Positions 1-11,981 of a stretch of DNA of 64,000 nucleotides are shown in pieces; positions within the stretch are counted from its first letter, which is position 1; each line of letters starts with the position of its first letter. Both the position numbers and the translations under genes were made by a program. The DNA comes from an uncultured Halomonas sp. GTDB lineage: Bacteria > Pseudomonadota > Gammaproteobacteria > Pseudomonadales > Halomonadaceae. The notes beneath the pieces are model-generated. The model saw nothing but the letters and a program-made list of their open reading frames with translations. It had not been told where the DNA came from and made no database searches. Where the stretch lies: contig NZ_CANLFS010000013.1 in the NCBI RefSeq assembly GCF_947490095.1, forward strand, positions 21,301 through 85,300, given 5' to 3'.

Positions 1-200
1 GCTTGCGCTCGGCCTCCAGCAGCTGGCGCAGGCCGCCGAATTCCATCAGCAGGTCCCGCGCCAGGTCCACCGCCGAACGACCGCGCACGCCGACCCGCAA
101 GAAGATGGCCAGCAGCTCGGCATCCGACAGCACCTCGGCCCCCAACGCCAGCAGCTTTTCCCTGGGCCGCTCCCCCTCCGGCCAGTCCCTGATCGACATC
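1..200 (-). CDS. radC: RadC family DNA repair protein, N-terminal part (gene runs off the window)
   Basis: Only the first 66 codons are inside the window. The protein starts [20 protein letters not shown] and continues with [20 protein letters not shown], the helix-hairpin-helix-like N-terminal region typical of RadC. The JAMM metalloprotease-like domain lies beyond position 1. The start is the ATG at 200. RadC is named for repair, but its biochemical role is unsettled. It is divergent from coaBC, the same arrangement as in Pseudomonas. Confidence 0.88.
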
Positions 201-249
201 GCCGCCCCTCCCGCTCCGCCTGCCCCAAGTGTAGCCACACTTGCGCTGG

Positions 250-307
250 CTCGTAGGAGCTCGTAGGAGTGGCCCAGTGACGCGGCGCGAGGCGCCGGGG
301 ATAGGCC
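250..307. repeat. Intergenic repeats between radC and coaBC
   Basis: CTCGTAGGAG occurs twice in tandem at 250-259 and 260-269. A 17-base word, GGCGCCGGGGATAGGCC, follows at 291-307 and recurs exactly at 29195-29211 in the recJ/thrC gap. The rest of the 201-410 gap must hold the divergent promoters; I do not see a convincing -35/-10 pair. Confidence 0.5.
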
Positions 308-410
308 TTGAGCGACCCGGCCTGCGATGGCCCCAACGGCCGGCCCGGCTACGCAAGGCAAGGCGCCGATGGTAAGGTAATGGACCGAGATTTCCGTCGA
401 GACCCCGTTC

Positions 411-1784
411 ATGTCACCGCTATCCGAAACCGGACTCATGGGCCGCCGAGTCCTGCTCGGCATCAGCGCCGGCATCGCCGCCTACAAGAGCGCCCTGCTC
501 GCCCGCCTGCTCACCCAGGCGGGCTGCGAGGTACGCGTCGTCATGACCGAGGGGGCCCAGGCCTTTATCACGCCGCTGACCCTGCAGGCACTGACCGGCG
601 AGCCCGTGCGCACGTCCCTGCTCGACCCCGAGGCCGAGGCCGGCATGGGCCATATCGAGCTGGCCAAGTGGGCCGATACCATCCTGGTCGCCCCGGCCAC
701 CGCCGACCTGATGGCGCGCCTCGCCCAGGGCCATGCCGACGACCTGCTCACCACCCTGTGCCTGGCCAGCGACGCCGAGACAGTCATGGCCCCGGCCATG
801 AACCAGGCCATGTGGCGCCACCCGGCGACCCAACGCAATGCCGTACGACTCGCGGATGACGGCTGGCGCCTGCTGGGCCCGGATAGCGGCGACCAGGCCT
901 GTGGCGATATCGGCCCCGGCCGCATGCTGGAGCCCGAGGCGATCCTCGAGGGGCTGCTTTCCCTCCAGGCGCCCGATACCGCGCCCCTCCAGGCGCCCGA
1001 TGCCGCGTCCCTTCAGGCGCCCGATACCGCGTCCCTTCAGGCGCCCGATGCCGCGTCCCTTCAGGCGCCCGATGCCGCGCCTCGCTCAACGCCCGATGCC
1101 GGGCCGGCCGCCGGTCTGACCGTCACCATTACCGCCGGCCCGACCCGAGAGCCGCTGGACCCGGTGCGCTACCTCTCCAATCATAGCTCCGGCAAGATGG
1201 GCTATGCCCTGGCCATGGCGGCCGCGGCGCTGGGCGCCCGGGTCAGGCTGATCAGCGGCCCGGTGGCCCTGCCCTGCCCCGCCGGCGTGGAGAGAATCCC
1301 GGTGGAGACGGCGCTCGAGATGCACGCGGCGGCGGCGCGACTCGCCCCGAAGAGCGCCATCTTCATCGGCTGCGCCGCGGTCGCCGACTACCGCGCCGAG
1401 ACGGCCGCGGCGCACAAGATCAAGAAGACCGAAGGCGAGGACGCCCTGACCCTGCGCCTGGTGAAGAACCCCGATATCATCGCCTCGGTGGCCGCACTGC
1501 CCGAGTCACAGCGGCCCCTGGTGGTCGGCTTCGCCGCCGAGACCCGCGACGTCGCGGCCTATGCCCAGGACAAGCTGACTCGCAAGAAACTCGACATGAT
1601 CGTCGCCAACGATGTCTCTCGCGAAGGCCTCGGCTTCGGCAGCGACCAGAACGCCGCCCTCCTGCTCTGGCGTGGCGCCGCGGGCGAAGGCCGAGAAAGC
1701 CTCGAGGCCCAGCCCAAATCCGACATGGCCCGGGCGATAATGCACCGCGCCCTGGCTTGCCTGGCCGAGCGTACCGCCGGCTAG
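411..1784 (+). CDS. coaBC: Bifunctional phosphopantothenoylcysteine decarboxylase / phosphopantothenate-cysteine ligase
   Basis: Catalyses two consecutive steps of coenzyme A synthesis in the cytoplasm. The N-terminal flavin-dependent CoaC domain (about residues 11-183) has the catalytic His in [10 protein letters not shown] (near 81) and the Cys in [10 protein letters not shown] (near 164). The C-terminal CoaB domain starts near 236 ([28 protein letters not shown]). Length is 457 residues, about 50 more than E. coli Dfp. The excess is a Ser/Leu-Gln-Ala-Pro-Asp repeat linker between the domains. ATG 411 is chosen; ATG 438 (MGRRVLLG) is a possible alternative. It heads the coaBC-dut-algC-argB series. 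Confidence 0.96.
   Translation: MSPLSETGLMGRRVLLGISAGIAAYKSALLARLLTQAGCEVRVVMTEGAQAFITPLTLQALTGEPVRTSLLDPEAEAGMGHIELAKWADTILVAPATADLMARLAQGHADDLLTTLCLASDAETVMAPAMNQAMWRHPATQRNAVRLADDGWRLLGPDSGDQACGDIGPGRMLEPEAILEGLLSLQAPDTAPLQAPDAASLQAPDTASLQAPDAASLQAPDAAPRSTPDAGPAAGLTVTITAGPTREPLDPVRYLSNHSSGKMGYALAMAAAALGARVRLISGPVALPCPAGVERIPVETALEMHAAAARLAPKSAIFIGCAAVADYRAETAAAHKIKKTEGEDALTLRLVKNPDIIASVAALPESQRPLVVGFAAETRDVAAYAQDKLTRKKLDMIVANDVSREGLGFGSDQNAALLLWRGAAGEGRESLEAQPKSDMARAIMHRALACLAERTAG
960..1115 (+). repeat. In-frame 24-bp minisatellite in the CoaC-CoaB linker
   Basis: About five copies of a 24-base unit encoding S/P-L-Q-A-P-D-A/T-A, followed by a degenerate copy (RSTPDAG). The copies are nearly identical in DNA, differing mainly at the GAT-GCC/GAT-ACC and CTT/CTC positions, so the expansion is recent. 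It keeps frame and falls exactly between the two enzyme domains. Confidence 0.9.
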
Positions 1785-1825
1785 GCCCGACGCCCCATGA
1801 CTCCGACCTCTTCTAGGAATTCCCG

Positions 1826-2293
1826 ATGTCCCATTCCGATGCCAAGCCCCGCCTGGCCGTGAAGCTCCTCGACGAGCGCCTGCGCGACTACCTGCCCCAC
1901 TATGCCACCCAGGGCTCCGCGGGCATGGACCTGCGCGCCCTGCTCGACGCCCCCCTGACACTGGCCCCCGGCCAATGTGAGCTGGTGCATACGGGCCTGG
2001 CCATCCATATCGCCGACCCGACTCTCGCCGGCCTGGTCCTGCCCCGCTCGGGCCTGGGCCACAAGCACGGCATCGTCCTCGGCAACCTGGTGGGACTGAT
2101 CGACTCCGATTACCAGGGCGAGCTGATGATCTCGGTATGGAACCGCGGTCAGGCCTCGTTCACCCTCGAGCCTTTCGAGCGCCTGGCGCAGTATGTCTTG
2201 GTACCCGTGGTGCAGGCCGACCTCGAGGTCGTCGACGACTTCGCCGCCAGCCAGCGCGCGGAAGGCGGCTTCGGCAGCTCCGGCCGCCACTGA
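1826..2293 (+). CDS. dut: Deoxyuridine 5'-triphosphate nucleotidohydrolase (dUTPase)
   Basis: Hydrolyses dUTP to dUMP and pyrophosphate, supplying dTMP synthesis and keeping uracil out of DNA. The 155-residue protein shows the trimeric dUTPase motifs: GSAGMDLRA (motif 1), [10 protein letters not shown] (motif 2), [11 protein letters not shown] (motif 3) and the C-terminal glycine-rich [11 protein letters not shown] (motif 5). An AGGAA ribosome site precedes the ATG. It lies 41 bases after coaBC and probably shares its transcript. Confidence 0.97.
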   Translation: MSHSDAKPRLAVKLLDERLRDYLPHYATQGSAGMDLRALLDAPLTLAPGQCELVHTGLAIHIADPTLAGLVLPRSGLGHKHGIVLGNLVGLIDSDYQGELMISVWNRGQASFTLEPFERLAQYVLVPVVQADLEVVDDFAASQRAEGGFGSSGRH

Positions 2294-2330
2294 CGCCATC
2301 AGTGAATTACCTTAGAGGGAAGGACCCTAG

Positions 2331-3725
2331 ATGACCGCAGATAGCCAGACCGTACCCGCCTCCATCTTCCGCGCCTACGATATTCGAGGCATCGTCGACG
2401 ACACGCTCACCGAACCCAGCGTCGAGCTCATCGGCCGCGCCATCGGCAGCGAGGCCGCCGCCCGCGGCGAATCCTGCGTGGTGGTCGCCCGGGATGGCCG
2501 GCTATCCGGCGAGCGCCTCAAGGACGCCCTGGTACGCGGCCTGACCGCCGCCGGCCGCGACGTCATCAACATCGGCATGGTCCCCACCCCGGTGCTCTAC
2601 TTCGCCACTCATACGCTGGACGGTACCGCCTCGGGCGTCATGGTGACCGGCAGCCACAATCCCCCGGATTACAACGGCTTCAAGATCGTGCTCGGCGGCG
2701 AGACCCTCTCCGGCGAGGCGATCACCGGCCTGCACGAGCGCCTCGTCGCCGGCGACCTGACCGAGGGCCAAGGCAGCGTGCGCGAGGTGGACGTTCGTGA
2801 CACCTATCTGACACGCATCCTGGCCGACGTTCACCTGGCGCGACCGCTCAAGGCGGTGGTCGACTGCGGTAACGGCGTGGCCGGCGAGCTCGGCCCGCAG
2901 CTGGTGGAGCAACTCGGCGTCGAGACCCTGCCGCTGTTCGCCGAGATCGACGGCACCTTCCCCAACCACCACCCGGACCCGGGCAAACCGGAGAACCTCC
3001 AGGACCTGATCCAGGCGGTGCGGGAAAGTGGCGCCGATATCGGCCTGGCCTTCGACGGCGATGGCGACCGCCTGGGCGTGATCACCCCCTCCGGCCGACT
3101 GATCTACCCGGACCATCTGATGATGGCCTTCGCCGAGGACCTGCTCGAGCGCCGCCCGGGCGCCAAGGTGATCTATGACGTCAAGTGCACGGGCAACCTG
3201 GCCCGGGTGATCGATGAGGCCGGCGGCGAGCCCGAGATGTGGCGCACCGGCCACTCGCTGATCAAGGCGCGCATGAAGGAGACCGGCGCCCTGCTGGCCG
3301 GCGAGATGAGCGGCCACATCTTCTTCAAGGAGCGCTGGTACGGCTTCGATGACGGCCTCTACAGCGCCGCCCGCCTGCTGGAGGTCCTCTCTCGCCAGGA
3401 ACAGGACGCCGATGCCTTCTTCGACCGCTACCCTCAGGACAAGGGCACGCCGGAGATCAATATTCCCGTTACCGACGAGACCAAGTTCGACCTGGTGGCA
3501 CGCCTGGCGCGCGAAGGCGACTTCGGCGAAGAGGGCGTGAAGACCACCCTCGATGGCATCCGGGTCGATTATCCCGACGGCTGGGGCCTGTGCCGCGCCT
3601 CCAACACCACCCCGGTGCTGGTGCTGCGCTTCGAGGGCAAGAGCGAGGCGGCGCTCGAGCGCATCAAGGCCCGCTTCACCGACGCCCTGGCCCAGGTGGC
3701 CCCCGAGCTGGACGTAGCGCTATAG
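2331..3725 (+). CDS. algC: Phosphomannomutase / phosphoglucomutase
   Basis: Interconverts mannose-6-P/mannose-1-P and glucose-6-P/glucose-1-P for surface polysaccharide and LPS precursors. The 464-residue sequence has the phosphoserine loop VTGSHNPPDYNG (Ser108), the metal site DGDGD (242-246) and the sugar-binding loop GEMSGH (324-329), in the alpha-D-phosphohexomutase order. Length and context (dut before, argB after) match Pseudomonas AlgC. A GGAAGG ribosome site precedes the ATG. Confidence 0.95.
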   Translation: MTADSQTVPASIFRAYDIRGIVDDTLTEPSVELIGRAIGSEAAARGESCVVVARDGRLSGERLKDALVRGLTAAGRDVINIGMVPTPVLYFATHTLDGTASGVMVTGSHNPPDYNGFKIVLGGETLSGEAITGLHERLVAGDLTEGQGSVREVDVRDTYLTRILADVHLARPLKAVVDCGNGVAGELGPQLVEQLGVETLPLFAEIDGTFPNHHPDPGKPENLQDLIQAVRESGADIGLAFDGDGDRLGVITPSGRLIYPDHLMMAFAEDLLERRPGAKVIYDVKCTGNLARVIDEAGGEPEMWRTGHSLIKARMKETGALLAGEMSGHIFFKERWYGFDDGLYSAARLLEVLSRQEQDADAFFDRYPQDKGTPEINIPVTDETKFDLVARLAREGDFGEEGVKTTLDGIRVDYPDGWGLCRASNTTPVLVLRFEGKSEAALERIKARFTDALAQVAPELDVAL

Positions 3726-3736
3726 GCCACCGGAGC

Positions 3737-3773
3737 CGCCGGGACAGCCCCAAACCCAGGGACGGTCCCGGCG
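3737..3773 (+). other. Inverted repeat between algC and argB
   Basis: CGCCGGGAC at 3737-3745 pairs with GTCCCGGCG at 3765-3773 around a 19-base loop. There is no T-run after it, so it is not a standard terminator. It may limit read-through or stabilise the algC 3' end. Confidence 0.5.
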
Positions 3774-3787
3774 ATGAGCCGTCGTGA

Positions 3788-4741
<954 letters not shown>

Positions 4742-4748
4742 CCCCCTC

Positions 4749-5354
4749 ATGACCCAGGCCACCCCCAGCCGTCGCGAGCGGATCCTCCAGGCACTGGCCA
4801 TGATGCTGGAAGAGGACAGTGGCAAGCGCATCACCGTGTCTGCCCTGGCCAAGCAGGTCGGCGTTACCGAGGCCGCCCTCTATCGCCACTTCCCCAGCAA
4901 GGCACGCATGTTCGAGAGCCTTATCGAGTTTATCGAGGAGTCCCTGTTTGCCCGTATCGGGCGCATCCTGGAAGACGAACACGAGGCGCTGCCGCGCTGC
5001 GGGGCCCTGCTCATCCTGCTGCTGGGGTTCGCCGAGAAGAACCCCGGCCTCTCGCGGCTGCTCGACGGTGGAGTCCTCACCGGCGAGACGGCGCGACTGC
5101 GAGTCCGCATCCATCAGCTCTTCGAGCGGCTCGAGACCCAGCTCAAGCAGATCCTGCGCGAGGCCGAGCTACGCGAGAAGCGGCGCACCCGCCTGCCCGC
5201 CTCCGCCGCCGCCAATCTCCTGCTGTCCACCGCCGAGGGACGCATCAGCCAGTACGTGAGGAGCGACTTCAAGCGCCGCCCCACCGAGCACTGGCAGGCG
5301 CAGTGGGCGCTGCTCTCGGCCCAGCTGCTGGAGGACAGCCCCCAGCCCGCGTAG
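4749..5354 (+). CDS. slmA: Nucleoid occlusion factor SlmA (TetR fold)
   Basis: SlmA binds specific chromosomal sites and blocks FtsZ assembly over the nucleoid. The 201-residue protein has a TetR-type helix-turn-helix at about 28-52 ([21 protein letters not shown]) and the SlmA core [20 protein letters not shown]. It closes with the family's W..QW.LL region. It begins 7 bases after argB, so it is probably co-transcribed. The window also carries minCDE, so both classical division-site selection systems are present. Confidence 0.93.
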   Translation: MTQATPSRRERILQALAMMLEEDSGKRITVSALAKQVGVTEAALYRHFPSKARMFESLIEFIEESLFARIGRILEDEHEALPRCGALLILLLGFAEKNPGLSRLLDGGVLTGETARLRVRIHQLFERLETQLKQILREAELREKRRTRLPASAAANLLLSTAEGRISQYVRSDFKRRPTEHWQAQWALLSAQLLEDSPQPA

Positions 5355-5434
5355 GCCTCCGAGCGCTTGAGAGGCCTGCCTGCCGGAAAGCGCTTACCCG
5401 AGGCGCTCGTCTTAAAAACATGTCTTAAAAACAC

Positions 5435-5468
5435 CAAGGCCCCGTCGAATGTCTTCGACGGGGCCTTG
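5435..5468 (-). terminator. Rho-independent terminator of rpoH
   Basis: A perfect 15-bp stem (arms 5435-5449 and 5454-5468, loop TGTC). On the minus strand it is followed by GTGTTTTTAAG, a T-run. It lies 40 bases past the rpoH stop; slmA converges on it from the other side. Confidence 0.9.
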
Positions 5469-5507
5469 AATGTTCACCATCCCGCGGCATCGGCGGGCTC
5501 GGCGCAC

Positions 5508-6374
5508 TCACGCCACCAGGGCGTCACCGATCTGCTGCTTGATCTTCTTCATGGCATTTTTCTCGAGCTGGCGGATGCGCTCGGCGGAGACACCATACAC
5601 ATCGGCCAGGTCATGCAGGGTGGCCTTGGGCTCACTGAGCCAACGGCGCTGCAGGATGTCACGCGAACGCTCATCCAGGCCCTCCATCGCCAGCTGCAGG
5701 CGGCGGGTGGAGTCACCCTCCCAATCGCTCGCCTCGAGCTGGGTGGCCGGGTCGGCGGAGGCATCGTCCAGATAGTGGACCGGCGCCTGCCAGCTGCTCT
5801 CGTCATCCTCGCCGGGCGAGGCGTCGAAGCCGGCATCATGGGAGGCGAGTCGACCCTCCATTTCCCGCACCACCTCGGGCTTGACGTCGAGGTCCTTGGC
5901 GATCGCCTCGACCTCGTCGCTATTCAGCCAGGCCAGGCGCTTCTTGGCGCTGCGCAGGTTGAAGAACAGCTTGCGCTGGGCCTTGGTGGTCGCGATCTTC
6001 ACGATGCGCCAGTTGCGCAGCACGAACTCGTGGATCTCCGCCTTGATCCAGTGCACGGCGAAGGAGACCAACCGCACTCCCTGGTGGGGGTCGAAACGCT
6101 TCACCGCCTTCATCAGGCCAACGTTGCCTTCCTGGATCAGGTCTGCCTGGGGCAGGCCATAGCCGGAATAGCTGCGGGCAATATGCACGACGAAGCGCAG
6201 ATGCGACAGCACCAGCCGGCGCGCCGCCTCCAGGTCGCCCTCATCATGCAGCCGGAAGGCCAGCTCACGCTCTTCGTCCGAGGTAAGCATGGGGATGCCA
6301 TTGGCCGCCCGGATATACCCGTTGAGATCGTGTCCCGGAGAGAGCTGGCCCACCGGAAGAAGACTGTTGCTCAT
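5508..6374 (-). CDS. rpoH: RNA polymerase heat-shock sigma factor (sigma-32)
   Basis: Directs transcription of heat-shock genes. The 288-residue protein has sigma-70 region 2 ([19 protein letters not shown]), the RpoH box QRKLFFNLR diagnostic of sigma-32, and a region 4 helix-turn-helix ([19 protein letters not shown]). GAGGAG precedes the ATG by about 12 bases. It lies downstream of ftsYEX in the usual gammaproteobacterial order, with a 145-base gap that probably holds its own promoters. Confidence 0.97.
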   Translation of the reverse strand: MSNSLLPVGQLSPGHDLNGYIRAANGIPMLTSDEERELAFRLHDEGDLEAARRLVLSHLRFVVHIARSYSGYGLPQADLIQEGNVGLMKAVKRFDPHQGVRLVSFAVHWIKAEIHEFVLRNWRIVKIATTKAQRKLFFNLRSAKKRLAWLNSDEVEAIAKDLDVKPEVVREMEGRLASHDAGFDASPGEDDESSWQAPVHYLDDASADPATQLEASDWEGDSTRRLQLAMEGLDERSRDILQRRWLSEPKATLHDLADVYGVSAERIRQLEKNAMKKIKQQIGDALVA

Positions 6375-6519
6375 GTGCAGGATGTCTCCTCAATCAGCCC
6401 ATTAGTGTCTTGGCATGCGGATCCTCAGACACCTGAAACAGTGCAAGGTTCCGCGAAATCAGGTGCCGCGAAATGTCACGCTCCGTTTTTCGACGGGGCC
6501 TCATTTCAACAGCCTGGCG

Positions 6520-7494
6520 TCAGCGCGGCTTCACCTCGGCGAGATGGCGGCTGACCGCGATCCAGGCACCCAACCAGCCCAGCAGTATACTACAGCCCAC
6601 CAGTATGGCGGAACCGCCCGCCCCTAGCCGCGGCAGGCTGAAGCTGGCGCCATAGCTTTCCGCCAGCGCCGAGACCGGTGCCGCCAGCCAGCCGCCGCCC
6701 AGGGTCAGCAGCGCCCAGGCCAGCAGGCCGCCCCCCAGGCCATACCAGGCCCCGCTATAGAGGAAGGGGCGCCGCACGAAACCATGGGTGGCGCCGATCA
6801 GGGTGATCACCTCGATCTCCTTGCGACGACTCTCCACCGCCAGCCGAATCGTATTGCCTACCACCAGCAGCACGCCTCCCCCGAACAGCACGGCCAGCGC
6901 CAGGGTCACACGCCGGCCCAGCTCGGCCAGGCTACGCAGGCGCTCGATCCAGGCCAGGTCCAGGCGCACCTCGTCCACGCCGGGCACCGCATCCAGCGCC
7001 TCGGCCAGGTCGCGCACCGCCTCCGGGGCCGGCGCTTTTGGGGTCACGACCACGCTGGCCGGCAGGGGGTTATCATCGAGCCGTGCCAGGGCATTCTCCA
7101 GCCCCAGCGCCTGCTGGAATTCCGCCATGCCTTCGGCGGCGGTGATCAACCGGGTGTGGGCCACTCCCGGCTGGGCCCCCAGGGCCTCTTCGATGCGGGC
7201 CGCCTCCCCCTCCTCGACGCCCGGCGCGAGATAGGCGGTAAGGGTGGCACTCTCGGTCAACTCGGCATCGAGCAGTCGCGCGCTGTCCAGCGTCAGCCAC
7301 AGCCCCGCGGGCAGCACCATGGCGATGGCGATGGCCAGCATGGTCACCAGGCTGGCGACAGGCGTTCGCAGCAGCCGCCAGGCGCTATCCTGGCATATGG
7401 CCCGGTGATGGCGAAGCCAGCCACGAAAGCGACCCGAAGCGCCCGCGCGGTGGGTGTGGGCCCCCCGTGGGGAGGGCGAAGAACGACGATTCAT
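6520..7494 (-). CDS. ftsX: Cell division protein FtsX
   Basis: Membrane partner of FtsE. The FtsEX complex controls septal peptidoglycan hydrolases through periplasmic activators. The 324-residue protein has a basic N-terminal tail, a first membrane segment (ASLVTMLAIAIAMVLPAGLWL), a periplasmic domain, and three C-terminal membrane segments ending in VGCSILLGWLGAWIAV. Its ATG overlaps the ftsE stop by four bases. Confidence 0.95.
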   Translation of the reverse strand: MNRRSSPSPRGAHTHRAGASGRFRGWLRHHRAICQDSAWRLLRTPVASLVTMLAIAIAMVLPAGLWLTLDSARLLDAELTESATLTAYLAPGVEEGEAARIEEALGAQPGVAHTRLITAAEGMAEFQQALGLENALARLDDNPLPASVVVTPKAPAPEAVRDLAEALDAVPGVDEVRLDLAWIERLRSLAELGRRVTLALAVLFGGGVLLVVGNTIRLAVESRRKEIEVITLIGATHGFVRRPFLYSGAWYGLGGGLLAWALLTLGGGWLAAPVSALAESYGASFSLPRLGAGGSAILVGCSILLGWLGAWIAVSRHLAEVKPR

Positions 7495-8155
7495 GCGGCC
7501 TCCAGGTCGCCCACCAGGCGGCCCTCGCGCAAACGCAGGGTGCGATGCTGCAACCGGGCGATCAGCGCCAGGTCGTGACTGGCGATCATCACTGTGGTGC
7601 CGATGCGATTGAAATCCTCGAACAGCGCCATGATATCGGCGGAGAGCTGAGGGTCGAGGTTACCGGTCGGCTCATCGGCCAGCAGAAGGGCCGGCTTGTT
7701 GACCACCGCCCGGGCGATGCCCACACGCTGCTGCTCACCACCGGAAAGCTCGATGGGAAGCGCCTTCTCGCGGTGCAACAGCCCGACCTTGTCCAGCGCC
7801 CCCCGGACTCGACGCGCCGACTCCCGGGGCTCGACCCCCTGAATCGTCAGGGGGAGCGCCACGTTATGGAAGATCGAACGATCATAGAGTAGCTGGTGGT
7901 CCTGGAAGACCACGCCGACCTGGCGGCGATAAAACGGCACCTGACTCGGGTGGAGCCGGTCGATATCATGGCCGGCCACCAGGATACGCCCTCGCGTGGG
8001 CCGCTCCAGGCGCATGACCAGGCGCAGCAGCGAGCTCTTGCCGGCCCCGGAGTGGCCGGTCAGAAACAACATCTCGCCGCGACGCACGCGAAAATCGAGA
8101 TTAGCGAGGGCCTCGAAACGCCCGCCGTAGCGCTTGCCCACGTGCTCGAAGACGA

Positions 8156-8159
<4 letters not shown>
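7491..8159 (-). CDS. ftsE: Cell division ATP-binding protein FtsE
   Basis: ABC-type ATPase that powers FtsX signalling to the cell wall hydrolase system. In 222 residues it has Walker [10 protein letters not shown] (near 35-43), signature [14 protein letters not shown] and Walker [13 protein letters not shown]. Its ATG overlaps the ftsY stop (ATGA), so ftsY-ftsE-ftsX are translationally coupled. Confidence 0.97.
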
Positions 8160-9667
<1,508 letters not shown>

Positions 9668-9757
9668 GGACAGCATCAGCCTCGCGGATGAACGAATCGT
9701 CACATCCTACCACTGCCCACCATGACTGTGGACAAGCCGCCGGTTACAATCTCCCCC

Positions 9758-10378
9758 ATGAAACGACGCTCCCCCCGACGCTCAAGCCAATCCGCGGCCG
9801 CCAGCCGGCGAGACGGCAAGACCACCGGTCGCCTGCGCATTATCGGCGGCGACTATCGCCGCCGCCTGCTGCCGGTGCCCGACAGCCCCGGCCTGCGCCC
9901 CACCCCCGACCGGGTCCGTGAGACGCTGTTCAACTGGCTTGCCGCCGCCCTGCCCGGCGCCCGGGTACTGGACCTCTTCGCCGGCACCGGTTCTCTCGGC
10001 CTGGAGGCCCTCTCCCGCGGCGCCCGAGAGGCCATCTTCGTCGAACGCGACGCCCGGGTCGCCGACCAGCTCGACCACAACCTCGACACCCTGAAGGCCA
10101 CATCACGCGGACGGGTGGTCAACGCCGACGCCACCGGCTTCCTGGATGCCGCCCCCACTCCCGCCACCCTGGTCTTCCTCGACCCGCCCTTCCGCCTGGG
10201 ACTCGCCGGGCCTTGCTGTGCCGCCCTGGAAGCGGGCTGGCTGACGGCCGATGCCCTTGTCTACCTGGAAACCGAAGCCGGACTCGAGCCACCGGTGCCC
10301 GCCAGCTGGCAGCTGCACCGGGAGGTGCGAGCCGGCGATAGCCACGGGCGGCTCTACAGGCGTGGCGACGCTTGCTGA
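9758..10378 (+). CDS. rsmD: 16S rRNA (guanine(966)-N2)-methyltransferase
   Basis: Methylates G966 of 16S rRNA during 30S assembly. The protein has the RsmD opening RIIGGDYRRRLLPVPDSPGLRPTPDRVRE, with FNWL just after it. The AdoMet loop is VLDLFAGTGSLGLEALSRGA and the catalytic motif is FLDPPF. The chosen start MKRRSPRR at 9758 gives 206 residues; ATG 9722 would add 12. It is divergent from ftsY, as in many gammaproteobacteria. Confidence 0.95.
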   Translation: MKRRSPRRSSQSAAASRRDGKTTGRLRIIGGDYRRRLLPVPDSPGLRPTPDRVRETLFNWLAAALPGARVLDLFAGTGSLGLEALSRGAREAIFVERDARVADQLDHNLDTLKATSRGRVVNADATGFLDAAPTPATLVFLDPPFRLGLAGPCCAALEAGWLTADALVYLETEAGLEPPVPASWQLHREVRAGDSHGRLYRRGDAC

Positions 10379-10474
10379 GGCGGGAGCTCGGCGTTACTCT
10401 GCGAGTTTGAATCGCCCGACATGGGCACCGGCTCGGCCCCAAGGATTACCGGAACGACACCCCAGGAGAACAGG

Positions 10475-10669
10475 ATGAGCATCGAACTCTTCAACCGGCT
10501 CGAACAGAAGGTCACCAGCGCCGTGGAGGCCCTGGAATTGCTGAAGATGGAAGCCGAAGAGCTGCGCGAGGAAAACAGCCGTCTGAAACAGGAGCGCGAG
10601 GAATGGGAGCGCCGCCTGACCGCCGTGCTGGGCAAGCTGGACGAGCTGGATGGCAACAACCAGGGGTGA
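10475..10669 (+). CDS. zapB: ZapB-like cell division coiled-coil protein
   Basis: A 64-residue, almost entirely coiled-coil protein beginning MSIELFNRLEQKVTSAVEAL, close to the ZapB N-terminus. ZapB is a Z-ring associated factor that works with ZapA. AGGAG at 10464-10468 sets the ATG at 10475. It follows rsmD and is convergent with rimI. Short coiled coils align easily, so the assignment rests mainly on the N-terminal motif. Confidence 0.8.
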   Translation: MSIELFNRLEQKVTSAVEALELLKMEAEELREENSRLKQEREEWERRLTAVLGKLDELDGNNQG

Positions 10670-10687
10670 GGCCCTATCGCGCCGGCA

Positions 10688-11170
10688 TCACGCCAGCGCC
10701 AGCGACATGAGTCGCGCGTCTTCCCTGACCGCCCCGGCCTGCCGGGGCGGATAGTAGCCGCGACGAATGCCGTCATCCTCGAAGCCTGCCCCACGATAGA
10801 GCGCAATGGCCGAGGCGTTGCCCACCCGCACCTCCAGCAACAGGCGTTCGCTGCCCCAGGCTCGGGCCTGTTCGACCACCTCGGCCAGGAGTCGGCGGGC
10901 GAGCCCTCGGCCGCGCCAGCGAGCATCCACCAGCACCGCCTGTAGCTCCGCCTCGAAGGGCTGGCGGTCCACCGCGGCATAGCCCACCACGGCCTCGTCG
11001 ACCACCAGGCCGAACACGAGGGTTTCGGGTGCCCGCAGGCTCGCCGCCAGCCGGGTAAACGACCCGGCGGTCACCCAGCCATGCGCGACCTCCAGGGCCG
11101 CCAACGCCTCGAGATCCGCGTCCGACAGCGTCATCAGCGTCGGGCGCTTCTCCGCTGCGTCACGATCCAT
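10688..11170 (-). CDS. rimI: Ribosomal protein S18 alanine N-acetyltransferase
   Basis: GNAT acetyltransferase expected to acetylate the N-terminal alanine of S18. The acetyl-CoA loop is seen as RWRGRGLARRLLAEV, followed by LEVRVGNASAIALYRGAGFE. ATG 11170 gives 160 residues and overlaps the upstream gene by 11 bases. An earlier ATG at 11203 would overlap more. The pairing with a holD-like gene matches the E. coli holD-rimI order. Confidence 0.9.
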   Translation of the reverse strand: MDRDAAEKRPTLMTLSDADLEALAALEVAHGWVTAGSFTRLAASLRAPETLVFGLVVDEAVVGYAAVDRQPFEAELQAVLVDARWRGRGLARRLLAEVVEQARAWGSERLLLEVRVGNASAIALYRGAGFEDDGIRRGYYPPRQAGAVREDARLMSLALA

Positions 11171-11981
11171 TCGCGCCCTCTTCCCGCCTGTCTCGCCATG
11201 CATCGCCCAGCATCAGCAATCGCGGCAGCAGCGCGCGCTTGGCATCGGCACTGGTCGCGAGCTCTGCCAGTGACGGCCCCTGACAGGCGGGCAGGTCGAA
11301 CAGGGGACAGTGATCATTCTCCAGCGCCAGCACTCGGTTCAGCACCTCGTCTCGGCCGAACACCAGCAGCCGCTCGGGTGCCCAGCCACGACGGCCGGCC
11401 CCGGCGACAAGGGCCTTTAGGCCCTCGCGGGCCTCCACCAGCGGCTCCTGTACCGGCAACCCCTCCTGAAGCGGCCAGCGAACACCCTGAAAGACCGGCA
11501 GCGGCGACTCGATACCCGCGGCGCGCAGCAGGTTGGCGAGCAGCATCAGCTGTGGGCGCCCGGGCGCCTGCTCGCCCGGCAGCAACATCAGCCAGCGCCC
11601 CTCCAGGCAGGCCATCTGAAAGGCGAAGCGCAGGGCCTCCTGGGGCGCCTCATCGACATCGGGGGCTGCTACTGCGGCGTCGGTGGCGGGTTCCGCCGGC
11701 GATACGTCATCGCCCAGCAGCACCGCCCGCGCCCTGCCCGGCCGTGGCGCACCCGCGGTGCGCTCCTGGGCGGGGGGCTCGGGGGGTGGGGCGGCCGGCT
11801 GCTCCCGCGCCTCATCGAGCAGCGCCTGCAGGCGCTCGCCATGACCGACCTCGGGCGGTGGCTCGGGGGACGCCCAGTCACAGGCCGGCGTGGGGCTTGC
11901 ATTGGGCAGCGTATAGCGTGCCACCCAGGCGGTAAGCCCCATCGCCTCCAGGTACTGAAGGCGCTGGGGTTCTCCTGTCAC
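11160..11981 (-). CDS. Putative DNA polymerase III psi-like protein (HolD position)
   Basis: A 273-residue protein upstream of rimI. Its N-terminus (RLQYLEAMGLTAWVARY) resembles the HolD opening, where a Leu/Trp helix binds the chi subunit. A C-terminal segment (SLAELATSADAKRALLPRLL) resembles the HolD end. Between lies an Ala/Pro/Glu-rich low-complexity stretch (about 50-110), making it roughly twice HolD length. The GTG start at 11981 forms a GTGA overlap with the bolA stop. If correct, it would link SSB-chi to the clamp loader. The identity is inferred from position and short motifs. Confidence 0.55.
   Translation of the reverse strand: MTGEPQRLQYLEAMGLTAWVARYTLPNASPTPACDWASPEPPPEVGHGERLQALLDEAREQPAAPPPEPPAQERTAGAPRPGRARAVLLGDDVSPAEPATDAAVAAPDVDEAPQEALRFAFQMACLEGRWLMLLPGEQAPGRPQLMLLANLLRAAGIESPLPVFQGVRWPLQEGLPVQEPLVEAREGLKALVAGAGRRGWAPERLLVFGRDEVLNRVLALENDHCPLFDLPACQGPSLAELATSADAKRALLPRLLMLGDAWRDRREEGANGS

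Noticed and set aside
5367..6554. 395-codon open frame on the plus strand across rpoH
   Set aside because: Antisense shadow of rpoH created by high GC; it also spans the rpoH terminator.
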